Shown here piece after piece: positions 33,020 through 46,532 of a stretch of DNA of 64,000 nucleotides. Origin of the DNA: Telmatactis stephensoni (lineage: Eukaryota > Cnidaria > Anthozoa > Actiniaria > Isophelliidae); the NCBI GenBank assembly GCA_029948255.1, contig JALIZF010001871.1, positions 248,001 to 312,000 of the forward strand. The letters run 5' to 3'. Below the pieces are notes generated by a model. The model was not told the origin of the DNA, did not search any database, and worked only from the letters and a program-made list of their open reading frames with translations. The translations under genes and the position numbers were made by a program. Numbering within the stretch: the stretch's first letter is position 1; each line of letters opens with the position of its first letter.

Positions 33020-34269
33020 GTTATGTTACAGTTCGTCTCATTTTGTTACAAATCCCTCTTCATTCCTGTCGAAAAAGAATAACAATTATTCAAGGCGTCA
33101 ATTGGAATATTATCCAGCGATTTCAATTTGTTTTGTTTATTATGAATAAAGAAAATCTCACCTGAGCTCACTAGGTTTTCAAATGGCCGCTTGTGCTTGG
33201 CTTTGAGTATTGAATGGCGGCGAGGTAAAGATGACACGACGTACTTTTTGCTATTATAAATGAATTGATCGGATATTAGAATAAGGACCCATTCAATAGA
33301 GCCGTGTTGCATTATGTGTGATAATGCATGCCAACAGAAACTACCATTAGCATATTCACTCTACATACCTAGCTTGCTGCCAACGGCTCAACAAACCATT
33401 CATGTCAAAACACATGAGATTTTGGACCAGAACCACGCAAAAATTGCTTGTTAAACGACGACAATATGTCGCCAGCGAAACTCTTCTCACGTCAGGAAAA
33501 ACACCCCGAAGAATTTAAAGTGGGAATAAGTAATTTCCCCTTTTTGTTTAATTGTTTTGATTTTTGCTTTTTCTCTCCTCAATATTGATTGGAGCCTCCC
33601 CGCTTGTGTTGTCAGTCAGTTTTTCTGGCTCCGAAAACATTGAGCGCATCAATGATTTATGCGTTTTTCTCCGCAGATAACATCGGAGTCTACTTTTCAA
33701 GCTGTGAATGAAAAAATAGGCCAAATTGATTTAAAGCCAAAACTGTGTCTACCTTCATTTATTGAGTTAATTCTCACACTTGGAGTTTTTTTAGCGAAAC
33801 TTTTAAAGTCAGTTTAAGCCGTCTGTTTTCAATGGGGATTGTCAGGTGCCAATATGGCCAACAGGTTCAGTTTATAGCACCATAAATAAATTAAGATAAG
33901 TATTACTTTTGTTAAAAGGACAATCGTCTACCGACCTACATTAGCGCCGTTCAAACCACGATTGGATGGAAGAATAGAGCAATATTTGGTTTTTCTCTAT
34001 CAAAACATTAAATCAAACAATAATTACCAGTACTCACAAGAACGCAGTAAACAACTAGAGTACTTTAATACTTTCCATAATTAGACCACTGAAATTAAAA
34101 GTGGTTTTAAATGGCCGCGCTGTCTGCAATCAAAATGCACAACAGGGAAGCAAAACCTTGTTAGCAAGTGGCTGTGTGAATTAGAGATTGAGATACATAG
34201 GTGTATACATGTAGGTCACACAGGTGTAATGAGATTTTATCATGTAATTCCAAAAGACGTCACAGGACA

Positions 34270-34570
34270 GAAGAATAATTACCATAGCTGGAAAAAACGT
34301 GTCAAAATTAGTAAAACTGTGAAGTTTGAGTGAAGTAAGTTCAAAACTCACAAAGATATGGATTTTTGAAAAAAAAAAAAAAAAATTAAATTCAAAGATG
34401 GAAATTTTGTATGAAAACCTTTGGTACGTAAGAGATTCCTACCACCAGCAAAGGTTTTCTTACAAAGTACACAGTTTTCACTGAAAAATCCATATTCTCG
34501 CGAGTTTTGTATTTATTTCCTTAAAACTTCACTGTTTTGCTATCTTTCCAGCTATTGTAATTATTTTTCT
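34270..34570. mobile_element. TIR element
   Basis: AGAAGAATAATTACCATAGC and AAACTGTGAAG at the left are mirrored by CTTCACTGTTTTGC and AGCTATTGTAATTATTTTTC at the right. The centre also pairs (GAAAACCTTTGGTACG / AGCAAAGGTTTTC). Confidence 0.6.
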
Positions 34571-35879
34571 GTGGATTACTAATTTAAAAATACCTAATAA
34601 AAGCCCATCTCTGAGTTTCGTCATCATCCAACGTAAATGTCTCACCAGCCTTTTCGTACTAGCAATGAAAAGTGTGCAAGAATTCATTAAACGGTTCCTC
34701 TGCCTAGTTTGACTCAAGGAAATCTGCAATATTTTGATTGACACATACCTAGTACTTTCTGATGAAAGTACTCCATCCTAAACCCCAAAAAACTTTTTGG
34801 GTTTTTCCAAAAATGACAACCATCAGGGAACATTATTAGGCCATGTACAACTGACTCATCCGAACAATTTGAATTTAGAAAACACAACTTTTTTCCGGAG
34901 ACAATAGGAAAACGTTGCGTTTTGGAGTGGGCGGAAGGCTCAAAAATAGCAAAAAAGATGTTTTAAAATTTTATCAAGATTAGGTGTGAACGTAGCCTTG
35001 AGTAGTACTGGGACCGAGTAAGAAAGAAACTGTTCTTTGCGGTCTGTCAAACCACAGTGGAGTTCGACTCCCTGGAGGATACTACAAGCACTTAATGATA
35101 ATTTACTGCTAGGGCCTTAAAATAATTATATACACCAATACAACTGATTGAAGAGAATTGAATATTAGCATTTGTAAGGCCTTATTCAACTTATAGTCAA
35201 ATGGGAAATTATGTACTCGAGTGATCTGATTGATTTAAAAACATCAATTTTTGACTCGGTTTTTTGGTCTTCAGACATTTATTTTTCTGATAAGCGCGGA
35301 AAGGCAATTCGTTGACAGCTGCAGGAGCAAATATTTTTGTAGAACGGAAGCGATAGCCTAATAATTAGGTTTTTGTGTTTCTTTTGCAGCTTGCTACTGA
35401 TATGATCGATGATATCATTGTGTTCTTGAAGGCATCATCTTCGTCTTGATTCCAATGCCGAAATTCTTTAGGTGAATCTTACAACACATTGTGGGAGCCT
35501 TGATGAACGAGTGAACCTCTAGTCCCCCGTGGACAGCATCTTCTACTAAACAACCACAGTCCTATCACATATTAAGAAAGCTTCTACCAACTTGGATAAT
35601 GGATGTTGGCCACTCAGTTTGTTATCTTACACTAATGCTCTTCAATTCACGATGTTTATTTGTGACATATATAGCCGGATGATTGTCTGCAGGCTGCAAA
35701 ATTGCCTAAGAGAAGAGGTGCTTAAATTTATTAAAATAGGTTATTCTTCAAGCTGACGTTTACCAATTGCTTATTTGTTTGAATAGTCGACTTCTTGTGT
35801 TATTTTAAGGGTCTCTTATCTAGTTCGTAATAGCGTGGGCAAAATGGAAGTCTTTAACTTTGGGATTTTGAGATAACTG

Positions 35880-36110
35880 ATGGGCTAAATAAAGGAAAGA
35901 AATGAATAAATCAAATAAATAAAAGAGAAAGAGGAAGAAAAAGAGGAAGAGAAATAAGGAAGTGACAAATGTTAAGCAAATACGAGAGAAATAACGTGCA
36001 AATATGAAATGAAAGAAAGTAAAGAAAGAAAGATAGAAAGAAAGAGAAAGAAAGACAGAGAGAAAAAAAGAAAGGCAGAAAAAAGAAAAAGGATAAACAG
36101 TTATCTTATC
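35880..36110 (+). repeat. Purine-rich (GAAA)n / (AGAA)n tract
   Basis: About 230 bp, almost all A and G, made of AAAG, GAAA and AGAG words, with a few interruptions. It is on one strand only, a form prone to triplex or slippage. Confidence 0.8.
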
Positions 36111-36136
36111 AAATGTAAATTGGTTTTATATTTAAT

Positions 36137-36606
36137 AGTGTTTATTTTATATAGTGGCTGTCAATAATTCAGTTTCTATAACATATATAAGGCAGATGTT
36201 GTGTTGTTGTTGTTGTTGTTGCTGTTGTTGTTTGGCAGTGTTTTAATGAAGTTATATTGAGTGTTTATTTTATATAGTGCTGTCCATAATTCAATTTCTA
36301 TTTAAGGAATATAAAACACGCGCGCATGTACTGTGATATAAACACGATGGAAGATGTAGAGCAAGAGAAAAGCAAGCTTAGGAACACGAGGCGTAGCTTT
36401 GCTTTCGAGTGCTCTACATCTCATGTTCCAGAGTGTTTATATCACAGTACAGAGACATAAGCGATCGTTTTATATTGCTTTTATAAAATATTTTCGACGT
36501 TTTTTGAGCGAGCCATGTCTCTGTCCTCTGATATAAACATGGTAGCCAGCCAATCAGCGCGCGCGTTATATCTCAAATATTTTACAAAACTTATATATAA
36601 GGCAAA

Positions 36607-36646
<40 letters not shown>

Positions 36647-36680
36647 GCTGTTGTTGTTGTTTTTTGGAAGTGTTTTAATA
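36137..36680 (+). repeat. 123-bp tandem duplication, second copy split by a MITE
   Basis: The unit AGTGTTTATTTTATATAGTG ... TTTCTAT ... ATATATAAGGCA, (GTT)n, GTGTTTTAATGAAGTTAT occupies 36137-36259 and starts again at 36260. The second copy stops at 36301, resumes at 36593 and continues through (GTT)n to about 36680. Confidence 0.85.
36302..36592 (+). mobile_element. Foldback MITE, boundaries fixed by an adjacent empty copy
   Basis: 291 bp matching the reverse complement of 20835-21141. It interrupts the second unit of the neighbouring tandem duplication; the first unit shows the uninterrupted sequence. The interior is palindromic (CTGTGATATAAACAC and GATGTAGAGC with their complements). Confidence 0.85.
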
Positions 36681-36774
36681 AAGTTATGATAATCAAATTG
36701 ATAAAATTGACAAGAGCATAGAAAACATAATAGCGTGGTATTCTATATCAATAGCCAACAGATGTACTTCACTT

Positions 36775-36932
36775 GCAGGGCGGATCCAGGGCTCAGATTA
36801 TTGAGGGGGTTCACTTCACATTCTGTATTGTACAAAACGATAAATACAGGTTATTAATTAGGTTGTGCTTTATTTTTAGGATGAGAAAGAGGGTTCTCGG
36901 GCACCCAAGGAACCCCCCTGGATCCGCCCCTG
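36775..36932. mobile_element. MITE with CAGGGCGGATCCAGGG terminus
   Basis: GCAGGGCGGATCCAGGGCTC at the left mirrors CCCCCCTGGATCCGCCCCTG at the right, with about 120 bp between. Confidence 0.75.
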
Positions 36933-37712
36933 ACTTGTCGCTCATTAATGAATCAAGGCGAAGCTTCTCGTTCATTTTATGAGCTTTATGCACGTAGGCT
37001 TTGTATGTATGTGAAGCATATCTCGGAATTGCACGATTTCCTTGTAACAAGCTAAGAGGCAGGGAAACAAAATGGCATTTCTAATTCCAACCATTCATCT
37101 AAGAAACGTCTCTTCCTTATTAAACCCCATCCACATTTAACCAGTCTCTCAGGGAACGGTTGTTCGAAGAGAGCTAGTACTAACACAACGAGGTTAAAAA
37201 TAAAGAAAGTTTTACCCTGGCTGGATTAGCGCTAACCCGCTCTCAAACAACTGAGCCCAAAACGGCCCCCAAGTGATTTTAATATTAATTGGGTGCTAAG
37301 GCAAAAACCCAAGTCGTTTTGATTAATGACGGCCAATTAGCCAGTGACGAAAAAGGGCTTAATTATGTCGGGAATTGCCTTTAAAGAAACTTAAGAACAA
37401 CACAATCACAAGTATCGAGAGTTTGTCGATGAAGGGCGAGAAGAGGGGTTAACAGCGCGCGCAACAAGGCAAGAAAAGTAACTTTAGTGCTGGTAGAGTT
37501 TGGTGGCAGAAACAACTTCCAGATTGTTTGAACATATAAAGAATTCTTCCTTAAAGGAAAAGCCAGAATAACAAAATTGAATGGTAATTTGGTCCTTGCT
37601 TATACAAGGGAACAGCGCACTAGAATTGTTTTTTCAAGGTTTCAGAAGCTGGTCATTTACTGGGTGATCGTATACACTTTCAAGCACAGGAATCAAGTTA
37701 GTTTCAGAAACA

Positions 37713-38021
37713 ATGTTTCTTATGAACTGTGAATTCTGGATCCATCTACTATGTATTCTGGTCTTCCACACAAATAAAAGCTACAGTTTTGGTATGAAAC
37801 GCCTTGACAAAAGATGCAATTGTACAAGAAGTAACCACCAGGAACATCCTTACTACTTCTGGTATCCAATTTACAGAGAAACCTTCTTGTTCCTGTTGGC
37901 TATGTTTGGATTTATGTATGTGTTGTATTTCTGTCTTTCTATGACATTTTGTTATGAACATTGGTACTTTTTACCACTTCCGCGGTCGCCTCCGGTAAAA
38001 AGCAATTTTCACAATTTGTAG
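37713..38021 (+). CDS. Candidate small secreted or membrane protein (102 aa)
   Basis: An intronless frame of 102 codons. Residues 1-26 look like a signal peptide (NCEFWIHLLCILVF core). A short Cys-containing segment follows (KRCNCTRSNHQEH), then a second hydrophobic helix at about 55-77 (FLFLLAMFGFMYVLYFCLSM) and a short Pro-rich tail. No family is recognised. Codon-level evidence is not available, so this may be a chance frame. Confidence 0.25.
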   Translation: MFLMNCEFWIHLLCILVFHTNKSYSFGMKRLDKRCNCTRSNHQEHPYYFWYPIYRETFLFLLAMFGFMYVLYFCLSMTFCYEHWYFLPLPRSPPVKSNFHNL

Positions 38022-39778
38022 ACATTTCTAATTGTTGTTGCGGTACCTTTGAGCTGCTCATTTCAAGTTGGCTGTTTTGCTAGTCGCTCTGTTTTTATAA
38101 ACCTAACGGCATAATTAAGACATTTCCCCGTTGGTCACTAATTATAAATTAGATAAATATCGTATGTTCAATTGCTTAATGACTCTTGCATTTCATCTTT
38201 TGTTTTTTGTATTTGTATTTGTATTTGTTCAGTAAATCAACGGTGTATTTCTTCTCGTGTTTTCTTCACGCACTTTGTTGCTTTGGTTCGATATTTTTTG
38301 CTGTACACTCCTAAAATACGAAGTTCATTCTTGTTTTCATAAAATTTTGATATGAAGTTTTGAAACAGGTTAAGTCGGGTTTAGGTCTGACCCACTGCCA
38401 AAAGGCGATATGTAATACCTCTACGTAACATCGACAATTCAAGCCGAAGATCTCCACTCGCTCTCATTAAATAATGATAAATTAAGAGAACACAAAACTA
38501 ATACAACGGTACGGTTTGATACGAAAAGAGCAATATGAAAAGCTAAAGTTGTCAGTCAAGTTAACGTTTGAAGATTTGCAGTGATCATGGCCAGCCCAAA
38601 CAATGTTCCATCGAGACAAACGAGTCTGGTTTTCAACACTGAAACGTGTGTACGAACAAATTGTATTGTTGTTTGCATTTCTCATTTTAAGTAAGGAATT
38701 TCCTGAAATGAAAATGCTTAGAATAACTCTTGTCACTGGCAGCTGTTAACACTTCCCGCTTGATTCCAACCCATAAAAATTTTCCTTCCTCAAATGTATT
38801 ATTCTGTCTGCTCTTTCCAATCATTCATCATTTCAGTAGGCGTTCAGGAAGCAATAAAATACACCCTTGGTATTCTAAATTAGAACTGATTCTGACTACT
38901 GTGTGTGTTTATATTGCTGTAACAGTTCGCCATTCCGAAATTTACGCTCGCGTTGTATCATGGGACTGTTTTTAGGAACGTCATTTCTCTTAAAGTGGTA
39001 GTAAAATGTTTGTAAACATCTCCTCTTGATCACGTTTTTCTTTGTTTAGCTAAGTTCAGTTTCTCAATTTTTTGTGAAATCTATCATACATCTTCCGATG
39101 AGTTTTGCCCGGAAAAATGTGTCCCCTAAAGCATTCCCATGATTCAACGCGATTCATAAATTCGGCCGGAAACGCGGATATTCAAGAATATTCCAAATCA
39201 TTGATCATGCCACAAAAATCTTATTTACTAATTTGAATTTAAAGTTTGTTTTGATTGATAAAGTGTCAGTGATATATACACCTGTTTCAAAATAGGTTGT
39301 CGTATAAGAGCTCTCAAGCCCACGAGACTAGACCGAAAAGGAGTATGGGTAGTAGCAAAACTTTACTTTCTTTTCCGCTTTGGTATTGACTTTAGCATCA
39401 GTAAGTGAAGTTCTTTAGTGTATAATGTCAGAGTAAGCTGAATTTGAGTAATCGTGTGGGATTTTTGTGGTTTTATAACTTAAGTCATTTCTTCCCATAC
39501 TAACTCCCTTTCGGGTGAGTCGCGTAGGCTTGATACTGACAACGTTTATTGAAATAGGTGTATATTTCATGTGTTTTTGCTGGTCATTCATTAAGTGAAA
39601 AGTTTTGACAGGAACCGTTTGTTAGTCAGTATCCTGTCACGTTGGTTCCGACAAACCCTTAGGCAAAATGGGTCATGAGAGGGTTTTGAGGGAACTCCTA
39701 CCACCTAATTGATAACGGCAAGCTGAATTTCTCTTATTTTCATTTTTATCCTCTATATCACTTCACTTAATCATCAAA
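38022..39778. other. Intergenic, nothing recognised
   Basis: No exon with a family signal and no clear repeat structure beyond short AT-rich runs were found here. Confidence 0.5.
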
Positions 39779-39961
39779 ACAACCTCGTTCCCAGGCTCTC
39801 CCTTCTCGCTTTTTTTTTCAAAATGGCGGGCGCTCGAAGGGAAGACCCTAGTGTTGGCAACCAAGACGCGTGACAATCCAGCCAACATCAGGGTCTTCCC
39901 TTCGAGCGCCCGCCATTTTGAAAAAAAAAAGAGAGAAGAGAGAGCCTGGGAACGAGGTTGT
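39779..39961. mobile_element. Hairpin MITE with ACAACCTCGTTCCCAGGCTC terminus
   Basis: Long inverted arms (about 70 bp each) include AAAATGGCGGGCGCTCGAAG and its complement, with ACCCTAGTGTTGG / CCAACATCAGGGT further in. Confidence 0.85.
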
Positions 39962-40202
39962 CATCTAAACGGTTCACTTAGGCCTAGTTCACACTAGCGA
40001 CATAACGACACAACGGCGAGGTCATGTAAATGCAAAACACAACTTATATCAATGTTTTATGCCACCAGTGTAAACATCACAACATCACAACATAATAGGA
40101 ACATAAAAGCATGGACATAACGACATAAAGAAATTAAAGTCACGGACTATCGGACTTACGCACTCGATGACATAGTGTTACTGGCTTTTATAAAAACATT
40201 CA

Positions 40203-40330
40203 TTCATACATACATACATACATACATAACTTTATTTGGTGACGCAGGTTAAAAATTGGCAACTTTACAGCTGATGTGGACCTGCCTAAACTAATAACAT
40301 CTAAAATTATAAATACAAATATGATATTTA
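40203..40330 (-). mobile_element. LINE 3' tail with (ATGT)n
   Basis: In reverse complement the segment reads GTCCACATCAGC ... GTCACCAAATAAAGTTATGT and then (ATGT)n, the same layout as the tails at 5030 and 57490. Confidence 0.5.
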
Positions 40331-40743
40331 CAAAATATTGAAATAAATTAAATAAATAAATGGATAAAAACCAGTAACCACATAGACTAAGTGCTTAATC
40401 GGCTGAAGCAAAGTAGTTTTCACACTTCATCTCACAATTAAATAAACTGATTTATACGAATATTGACTTATGAACATATTATTTTATTTAATTGTTTAAA
40501 GTACTTTTAATCCGTGAAAATATTTATTAATGACTTACTATTTAGCACCAGACAAATAATGCAAAAGAACAAAAGAAATCAACAACAGATTTAGAGTCTA
40601 CTTCTTATAACAATTAGTTTCACGGGTTGAACCAATCTCGTACCCAGAGCATGCGTTCCTCTTGGCCAGCGCCCAGAAAAGGGAATTAATTAAGCTGTCA
40701 CTCGTTCGGTAAGTCCTTCACATATGGTACAATATATGGTTTG

Positions 40744-40800
40744 GGTAGTTACTTCACTTATGGTACTTGAAAACTCCTGAGATTTTCTCCTATATTCTCA
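40744..40800 (+). repeat. 57-bp inverted repeat capping the left minisatellite arm
   Basis: It begins GGTAGTTACTTCACTTATGG and ends TCTCCTATATTCTCA. It is complementary without mismatch to 53634-53690. Confidence 0.95.
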
Positions 40801-43800
40801 CGTACTCCCATAGACTCCCACGTACTCCCATAGACTCCCACGTACTCCCATAGACTCCCACCTACTCCCATAGACTCCCACTTACTCCCATAGACTCCCA
40901 CGTACTCCCATAGACTCCCACTTACTCCCATAGACTCCCACGTACTCCCATAGACTCCCGTATACTCCCATAGACTTCCACGTACTCCCATAGACTCCTG
41001 CGTACTCCCATAGACTCCCACGTACTCCCATAGACTCCCGTATACTCCCATAGACTCCCACGTACTCCCATAGACTCCCACGTACTCCCATAGACTTCCA
41101 CGTACTCCCATAGACTCCTGCGTACTCCCATAGACTCCCGTATACTCCCATAGACTCCCACATACTCCCATAGACTCCCGTGTACTCCCATAGACTCCTA
41201 CGTTCTCCCATAGACTCCCTAGTACTCCCATAGACTCCCACGTACTCCCATAGACTCCCGTATACTCCCATAGACTCCCACATACTCCCGTAGACTCCCG
41301 CATACTCTCGTAGACTCCCACGTACTCCCACGTACTCCCACGTACTCCCATAGACTCCCACGTACTCCCATAGACTCCCGTATACTCTCATAGACTCCCA
41401 CGTACTCCCATAGACTCCCAAGTACTCCCATAGACTCCCGTGTACTCCCATAGACTCCCACTTACTCCCATAGACTCCCACGTACTCCCATAGACTCCCA
41501 TGTACTCCCATAGACTCCCACGTACTCCCATAGACTCCCACGTACTCCCATAGACTCCAGTATACTCCCATAGACTCCCGTGTACTCCCATAGACTCCTA
41601 CGTTCTCCCATAGACTCCCTAGTACTCCCATAGACTCCCACGTACTCCCATAGACTCCCGTATACTCCCATAGACTCCCGTGTACTCCCATAGACTCCCA
41701 CATACTCCCGTAGACTCCCGTATACTCCCATAGACTCCCACGTACTCCAATAGACTCCCACGTACTCCCATAGACTCCCATGTACTCCCATAGACTCCCA
41801 CGTACTCCCATAGACTCCCACGTACTCCCATAGACTCCCGTATACTCCCATAGACTCCCGTGTACTCCCATAGACTCCCACGTACTCCCATAGACTCCCA
41901 TGTTCTCCCATAGACTCCAACGTACTCCCATAGACTCCCGTATACTCCCATAGACTCCCGTGTACTCCCATAGACTCCCACGTACTCCCATAGACTCCCG
42001 TATACTCTCATAGACTCCCACGTACTCCCATAGACTCCCAAGTACTCCCATAGACTCCCGTGTACTCCCATAGACTCCCATGTACTCCCATAGACTCCCA
42101 CGTACTCCCATAGACTCCCACGTACTCCCATAGACTCCCGTATACTCCCATAGACTCCCGTATACTCCCATAGACTCCCACGTACTCCCATAGACTCCCA
42201 TTGTCTCCCATAGACTCCCACGTACTCCCATAGACTCCCGTATACTCCCATAGACTCCCGTGTACTCCCATAGACTCCCACGTACTCCCATAGACTCCCG
42301 TATACTCTCATAGACTCCCACGTACTCCCATAGACTCCCAAGTACTCCCATAGACTCCCATGTACTCCCATAGACTCCCACGTACTCCCATAGACTCCAA
42401 CGTACTCCCATAGACTCCCGTATACTCCCATAGACTCCCGTGTACTCCCATAGACTCCAACGTACTCCCATAGACTCCCGTATACTCCCATAGACTCCCG
42501 TGTACTCCCATAGACTCCCACGTACTCCCATAGACTCCCGTATGCTCCCATAGACTCCCGTGTACTCCCATAGACTCCCACGTACTCCCATAGACTCCCA
42601 CGTACTCCCATAGATTCCCACGTACTCCCATAGACTCCCACGTACTCCCATAGACTCCCGTATACTCCCATAGACTCCCACGTACTCCCATAGACTCCCA
42701 CGTACTCCCATAGACTCCCACGTACTCCCATAGACTCCTGCGTACTCCCATAGACTCCCACGTACTCCCAAAGACTCCCATGTACTCCCATAGACTCCCG
42801 TATACTCCCATAGACTCCCGTATACTCCCATAGACTCCAGTGTACTCCAATAGACTCCCACGTACTCCCATAGACTCCCATGTTCTCCCATAGACTCCAA
42901 CGTACTCCCATAGACTCCCGTACACTCTTATAGACTCCCGTGTACTCCCATAGACTCCCACGTACTCCCATAGACTCCCATATACTCCCATAGACTCCAG
43001 TGTACTCAAATACTCTCCCACGTACTCCCATAGACTCCCGTATACTCTCATAGACTCCCACGTACTCCCATAGACTCCCAAGTACTCCCATAGACTCCCG
43101 TGTACTCCCATAGACTCCCACTTACTCCCATAGACTCCCACGTACTCCCATAGACTCCCATGTACTCCCATAGACTCCCACGTACTCCCATAGACTCCCA
43201 CGTACTCCCATAGACTCCCACGTACTCCCATAGACACCAACGTACTCCCATAGACTCCGATGTACTCCCATAGACTTCCATAGATTCCCGTGTACTCCTA
43301 TAGACTCCCACGTACTCCAATAGACTCCCGTATACTCCCATAGACTCCCACGTACTCCCATAGACTCCCACGTACTCCCATAGACTCCCACGTACTCCCA
43401 TAGACTCCCACGTACTCCCATAGACTCCCGTGTGCTCCCATAGACTCCCACGTACTCCCATAGACTCCCGTATACTCCCATAGACTCCAGTGTACTCCCA
43501 TAGACTCCCACGTACTCCCATAGACTCCCGTATACTCTCATAGACTCCCACGTACTCCCATAGACTCCCAAGTACTGCCATAGAATCCCGTGTACTCCCA
43601 TAGACTCCCACTTACTCCCATAGACTCCCGTGTACACCCATAGACTCTCACGTACTCCCATAAACTCCCGTATACTCCCATAGACTCCAACGTACTCCCA
43701 TAGACTCCCACGTACTCCCATAGACTCTCACGTACTCCCATAAACTCCCGTATACTCCCATAGACTCCAACGTACTCCCATAGACTCCCACGTACTCCCA

Positions 43801-45786
43801 TAGACACCAACGTACTCCCATAGACTCCGATGTACTCCCATAGACTTCCATAGATTCCCGTGTACTCCTATAGACTCCCGTATTTTCCCACGTACTCCCA
43901 TAGTCTCCCGTATACTTCCATAGACTCCCGTATACTCACATAGACTCCCACGTACTCCCATAGACTCCCACGTACTCCCATAGACTCCCGTATGCTCCCA
44001 TAGACTCCCGTGTACTCCCATAGACTCCCACGTACTCCCATAGACTCCCGTATACTCCCATAGACTCCCACGTACTCCCATAGACTCCCACGTACTCCCA
44101 TAGACACCGACGTACTCCCATAGACTCCCACGTACTCCCATAGACTCCCTCGTACTCCCATGTACTCCCACATACTCTTATAGACTCTCTTGTACTCCCC
44201 AAGACTCCCGTGTACTCCCATAGACTCCCACGTACTCCCATAGACTCCCGCGTACTCCCATAGACTCCCACGTACTCCCATAGACTCCGATGTACTCCCA
44301 TAGACTTCCATAGATTCCCGTGTACTCCTATAGACTCCCACGTACTCCAATAGACTCCCGTATACTCCCATAGACTCCCACGTACTCCCATAGACTCCCA
44401 CGTACTCCCATGGACTCCCACATGCTCCCATAGACTCCCACGTACTCCCATAGACTCCCGTGTACTCCCATAGACTCCCACGTACTCCCATAGACTCCCG
44501 TATACTCCCATAGACTCCAGTGTACTCCCATAGACTCCCACGTACTCCCATAGACTCCCGTATACTCTCATAGACTCCCACGTACTCCCATAGACTCCCA
44601 AGTACTCCCATAGACTCCCGTGTACTCCCATAGACTCCCACTTACTCCCATAGACTCCCGTGTACACCCATAGACTCTCACATACTCCCATAAACTCCCG
44701 TATACTCCCATAGACTCCAACGTACTCCCATAGACTCCCACGTACTCCCATAGACTCTCACGTACTCCCATAAACTCCCGTATACTCCCATAGACTCCAA
44801 CGTACTCCCATAGACTCCCACGTACTCCCATAGACACCAACGTACTCCCATAGACTCCGATGTACTCCCATAGACTTCCATAGATTCCCGTGTACTCCTA
44901 TAGACTCCCGTATTTTCCCACGTACTCCCATAGTCTCCCGTATACTTCCATAGACTCCCGTATACTCACATAGACTCCCACGTACTCCCATAGACTCCCA
45001 CGTACTCCCATAGACTCCCGTATGCTCCCATAGACTCCCGTGTACTCCCATAGACTCCCACGTACTCCCATAGACTCCCACGTACTCCCATAGACACCGA
45101 AGTACTCCCATAGACTCCCACGTACTCCCATAGACTCCCTCGTACTCCCATGTACTCCCACATACTCTTATAGACTCTCTTGTACTCCCCAAGACTCACG
45201 TGTACTCCCATAGACTCCCACGTACTCCCATAGACTCCCGCGTACTCCCATAGACTCCCACGTACTCCCATAGACTCCCACGTACTCCCATAGACTCTCT
45301 TGTACTCCCATAGACTCCCGCGTACTCCCATAGACTCCGACCTACTCCCATAGACTCCCATCTACTCCCATAGAATCTCATGTACTCCCATGGACTGCCA
45401 CGTACTCCCATAGACTCCCGTGCACACCCATAGACTCCCATGCACTCCCATAGACTCCCTTGTACTTCCATAGACTCTCACACACTTTCATAGACTCTCA
45501 TAGACTCCAACGTACTCCCATAGACTCGCATGTACTCCCATAGACTCCCTTGTACTCCCACAGACTCCCACGTACTCCCATAGACTCCCTTGTACTTCCA
45601 TAGATTCTCATGTACTCCTATTGTTTCCCTTGTACTCCCATGGACTCCCTTGTGCTCCCATAGACTTTAGTGTATTTCCATAGACTCCTCTGTACTACCA
45701 TAGACTCCCACATCCTCCCATAGACTCCCATGTACTCCCATAGACTCCCTTGTATTCCCATAGACTCCCACACTCCCACACTCCCC
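40801..45786 (-). repeat. Left minisatellite arm, 20-bp unit, about 249 copies
   Basis: The unit on the minus strand is GGGAGTCTATGGGAGTACGT. About 15 positions (GGAGTCTATGGGAGT) are nearly fixed, while the 5 positions between the blocks vary among a small set (ACGTG, ATACG, ACGCA, AAGTG, AGGTG, ACAAG and others). Higher-order repeats are visible: a marked unit pair (TAGACTTCCATAGATTCCCG) recurs at about 43273, 43843, 44303 and 44873, i.e. at 570-, 460- and 570-bp steps. Units become irregular toward the inner edge (after about 45300). All three minus-strand frames are open for long stretches because the unit contains no stop codon in any phase. Confidence 0.95.
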
Positions 45787-46491
45787 TTTCGAGCTCGATG
45801 ACAAACATAAAGGAATCGAGTTACATAAATTGAAAACTTTCTTTTTGAACTATTTACTTGTTTGGTCTTGTTTGGATAAAAAACCGGCAGAATTATAATA
45901 ACAACTATTCTGAGATTGATAAAAAAATGTATTATACCTAAGGAATGACCATTTTCGTTTTAGTTTCGTAGTAATGAATAAAGTAACTCCATGGAATTAC
46001 CGATTACATGTACGGGGTACAAAAGCAACTGATAGTATATTAGAGTGGTTTTCATAAACCAAGCCTCGTCGGCTATCAGCTCATGTACGACGAGATTGAG
46101 TGGAATAATGGTTAAACGGTATTTCACGGGTTTATCCACGGCATGCAAATGAGTTTCCACGTTTTTTTATTTATTATTTCAAATTTCCCCTTCATTTTGG
46201 TGGATACTAAAACAATTAGACCTATAGCTCTCGGCCTTATGGACAACGATTGCCTCATGGGCTATCAAATCGTAGTCCATGAGGCCGAGAGGTCTAATTG
46301 TTAAATAGCCCAGTAATAGAGAGCCAACCAGAGCGAGCGCTTGCTCATATCCAGTGATTGACAATATAATAAACTAATTTATTTAATGCTATTCCGCTTA
46401 AAGTCTTTTACTTTCTATTGTTCAATGCCCGCTATTAGATAGGAAAGGTATTTATTGTTTCGCGGTTTTTCTATCCTGAACTCTGTTGACT
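45787..46491. other. Foldback core, left part
   Basis: Single-copy AT-rich sequence between the left arm and the cysteine-rich reading frame. It holds the hairpin at 46211-46302 and no other supported feature. Confidence 0.5.
46211..46302. repeat. Hairpin within the foldback core
   Basis: AACAATTAGACCTATAGCTC with TCGGCC at the left mirrors GGCCGAGAGGTCTAATTGTT at the right, plus ATGGACAACGAT against ATCGTAGTCCAT-like inner arms. Confidence 0.75.
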
Positions 46492-46532
46492 TTTGATCTG
46501 TTCTGCTCATTATCAAGTTTCCAACGATTTAC

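Larger units (their letters stand above)
33020..37712. other. Intergenic, no supported gene
   Basis: The stretch holds a TIR element at about 34270-34570, purine-rich (GAAA)n sequence at about 35880-36110, two (GTT)n runs, a 123-bp tandem duplication split by a MITE (36137-36680), and a MITE at 36775-36932. A possible splice acceptor with a short open tail at 35389-35449 is discussed under rejected items. Confidence 0.55.

Noticed and set aside
33046..33312. 88-codon minus-strand frame beside the 73-aa membrane candidate
   Set aside because: No domain, no membrane segment or signal, and composition typical of random AT-rich sequence.
35389..35449. Possible terminal exon: TTTTGCAG acceptor followed by 20 open codons (LATDMIDDIIVFLK) and a stop
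   Set aside because: No upstream exon with a matching phase was found within reach, and the peptide matches no family I recognise. PDCD10 already has its own conserved last exon at 26771-26858.
40801..45786. Possible CRISPR-like array of repeats and spacers
   Set aside because: The variable part is only 5 bp from a small set, the context is an animal genome with introns, and no cas-like gene is present.
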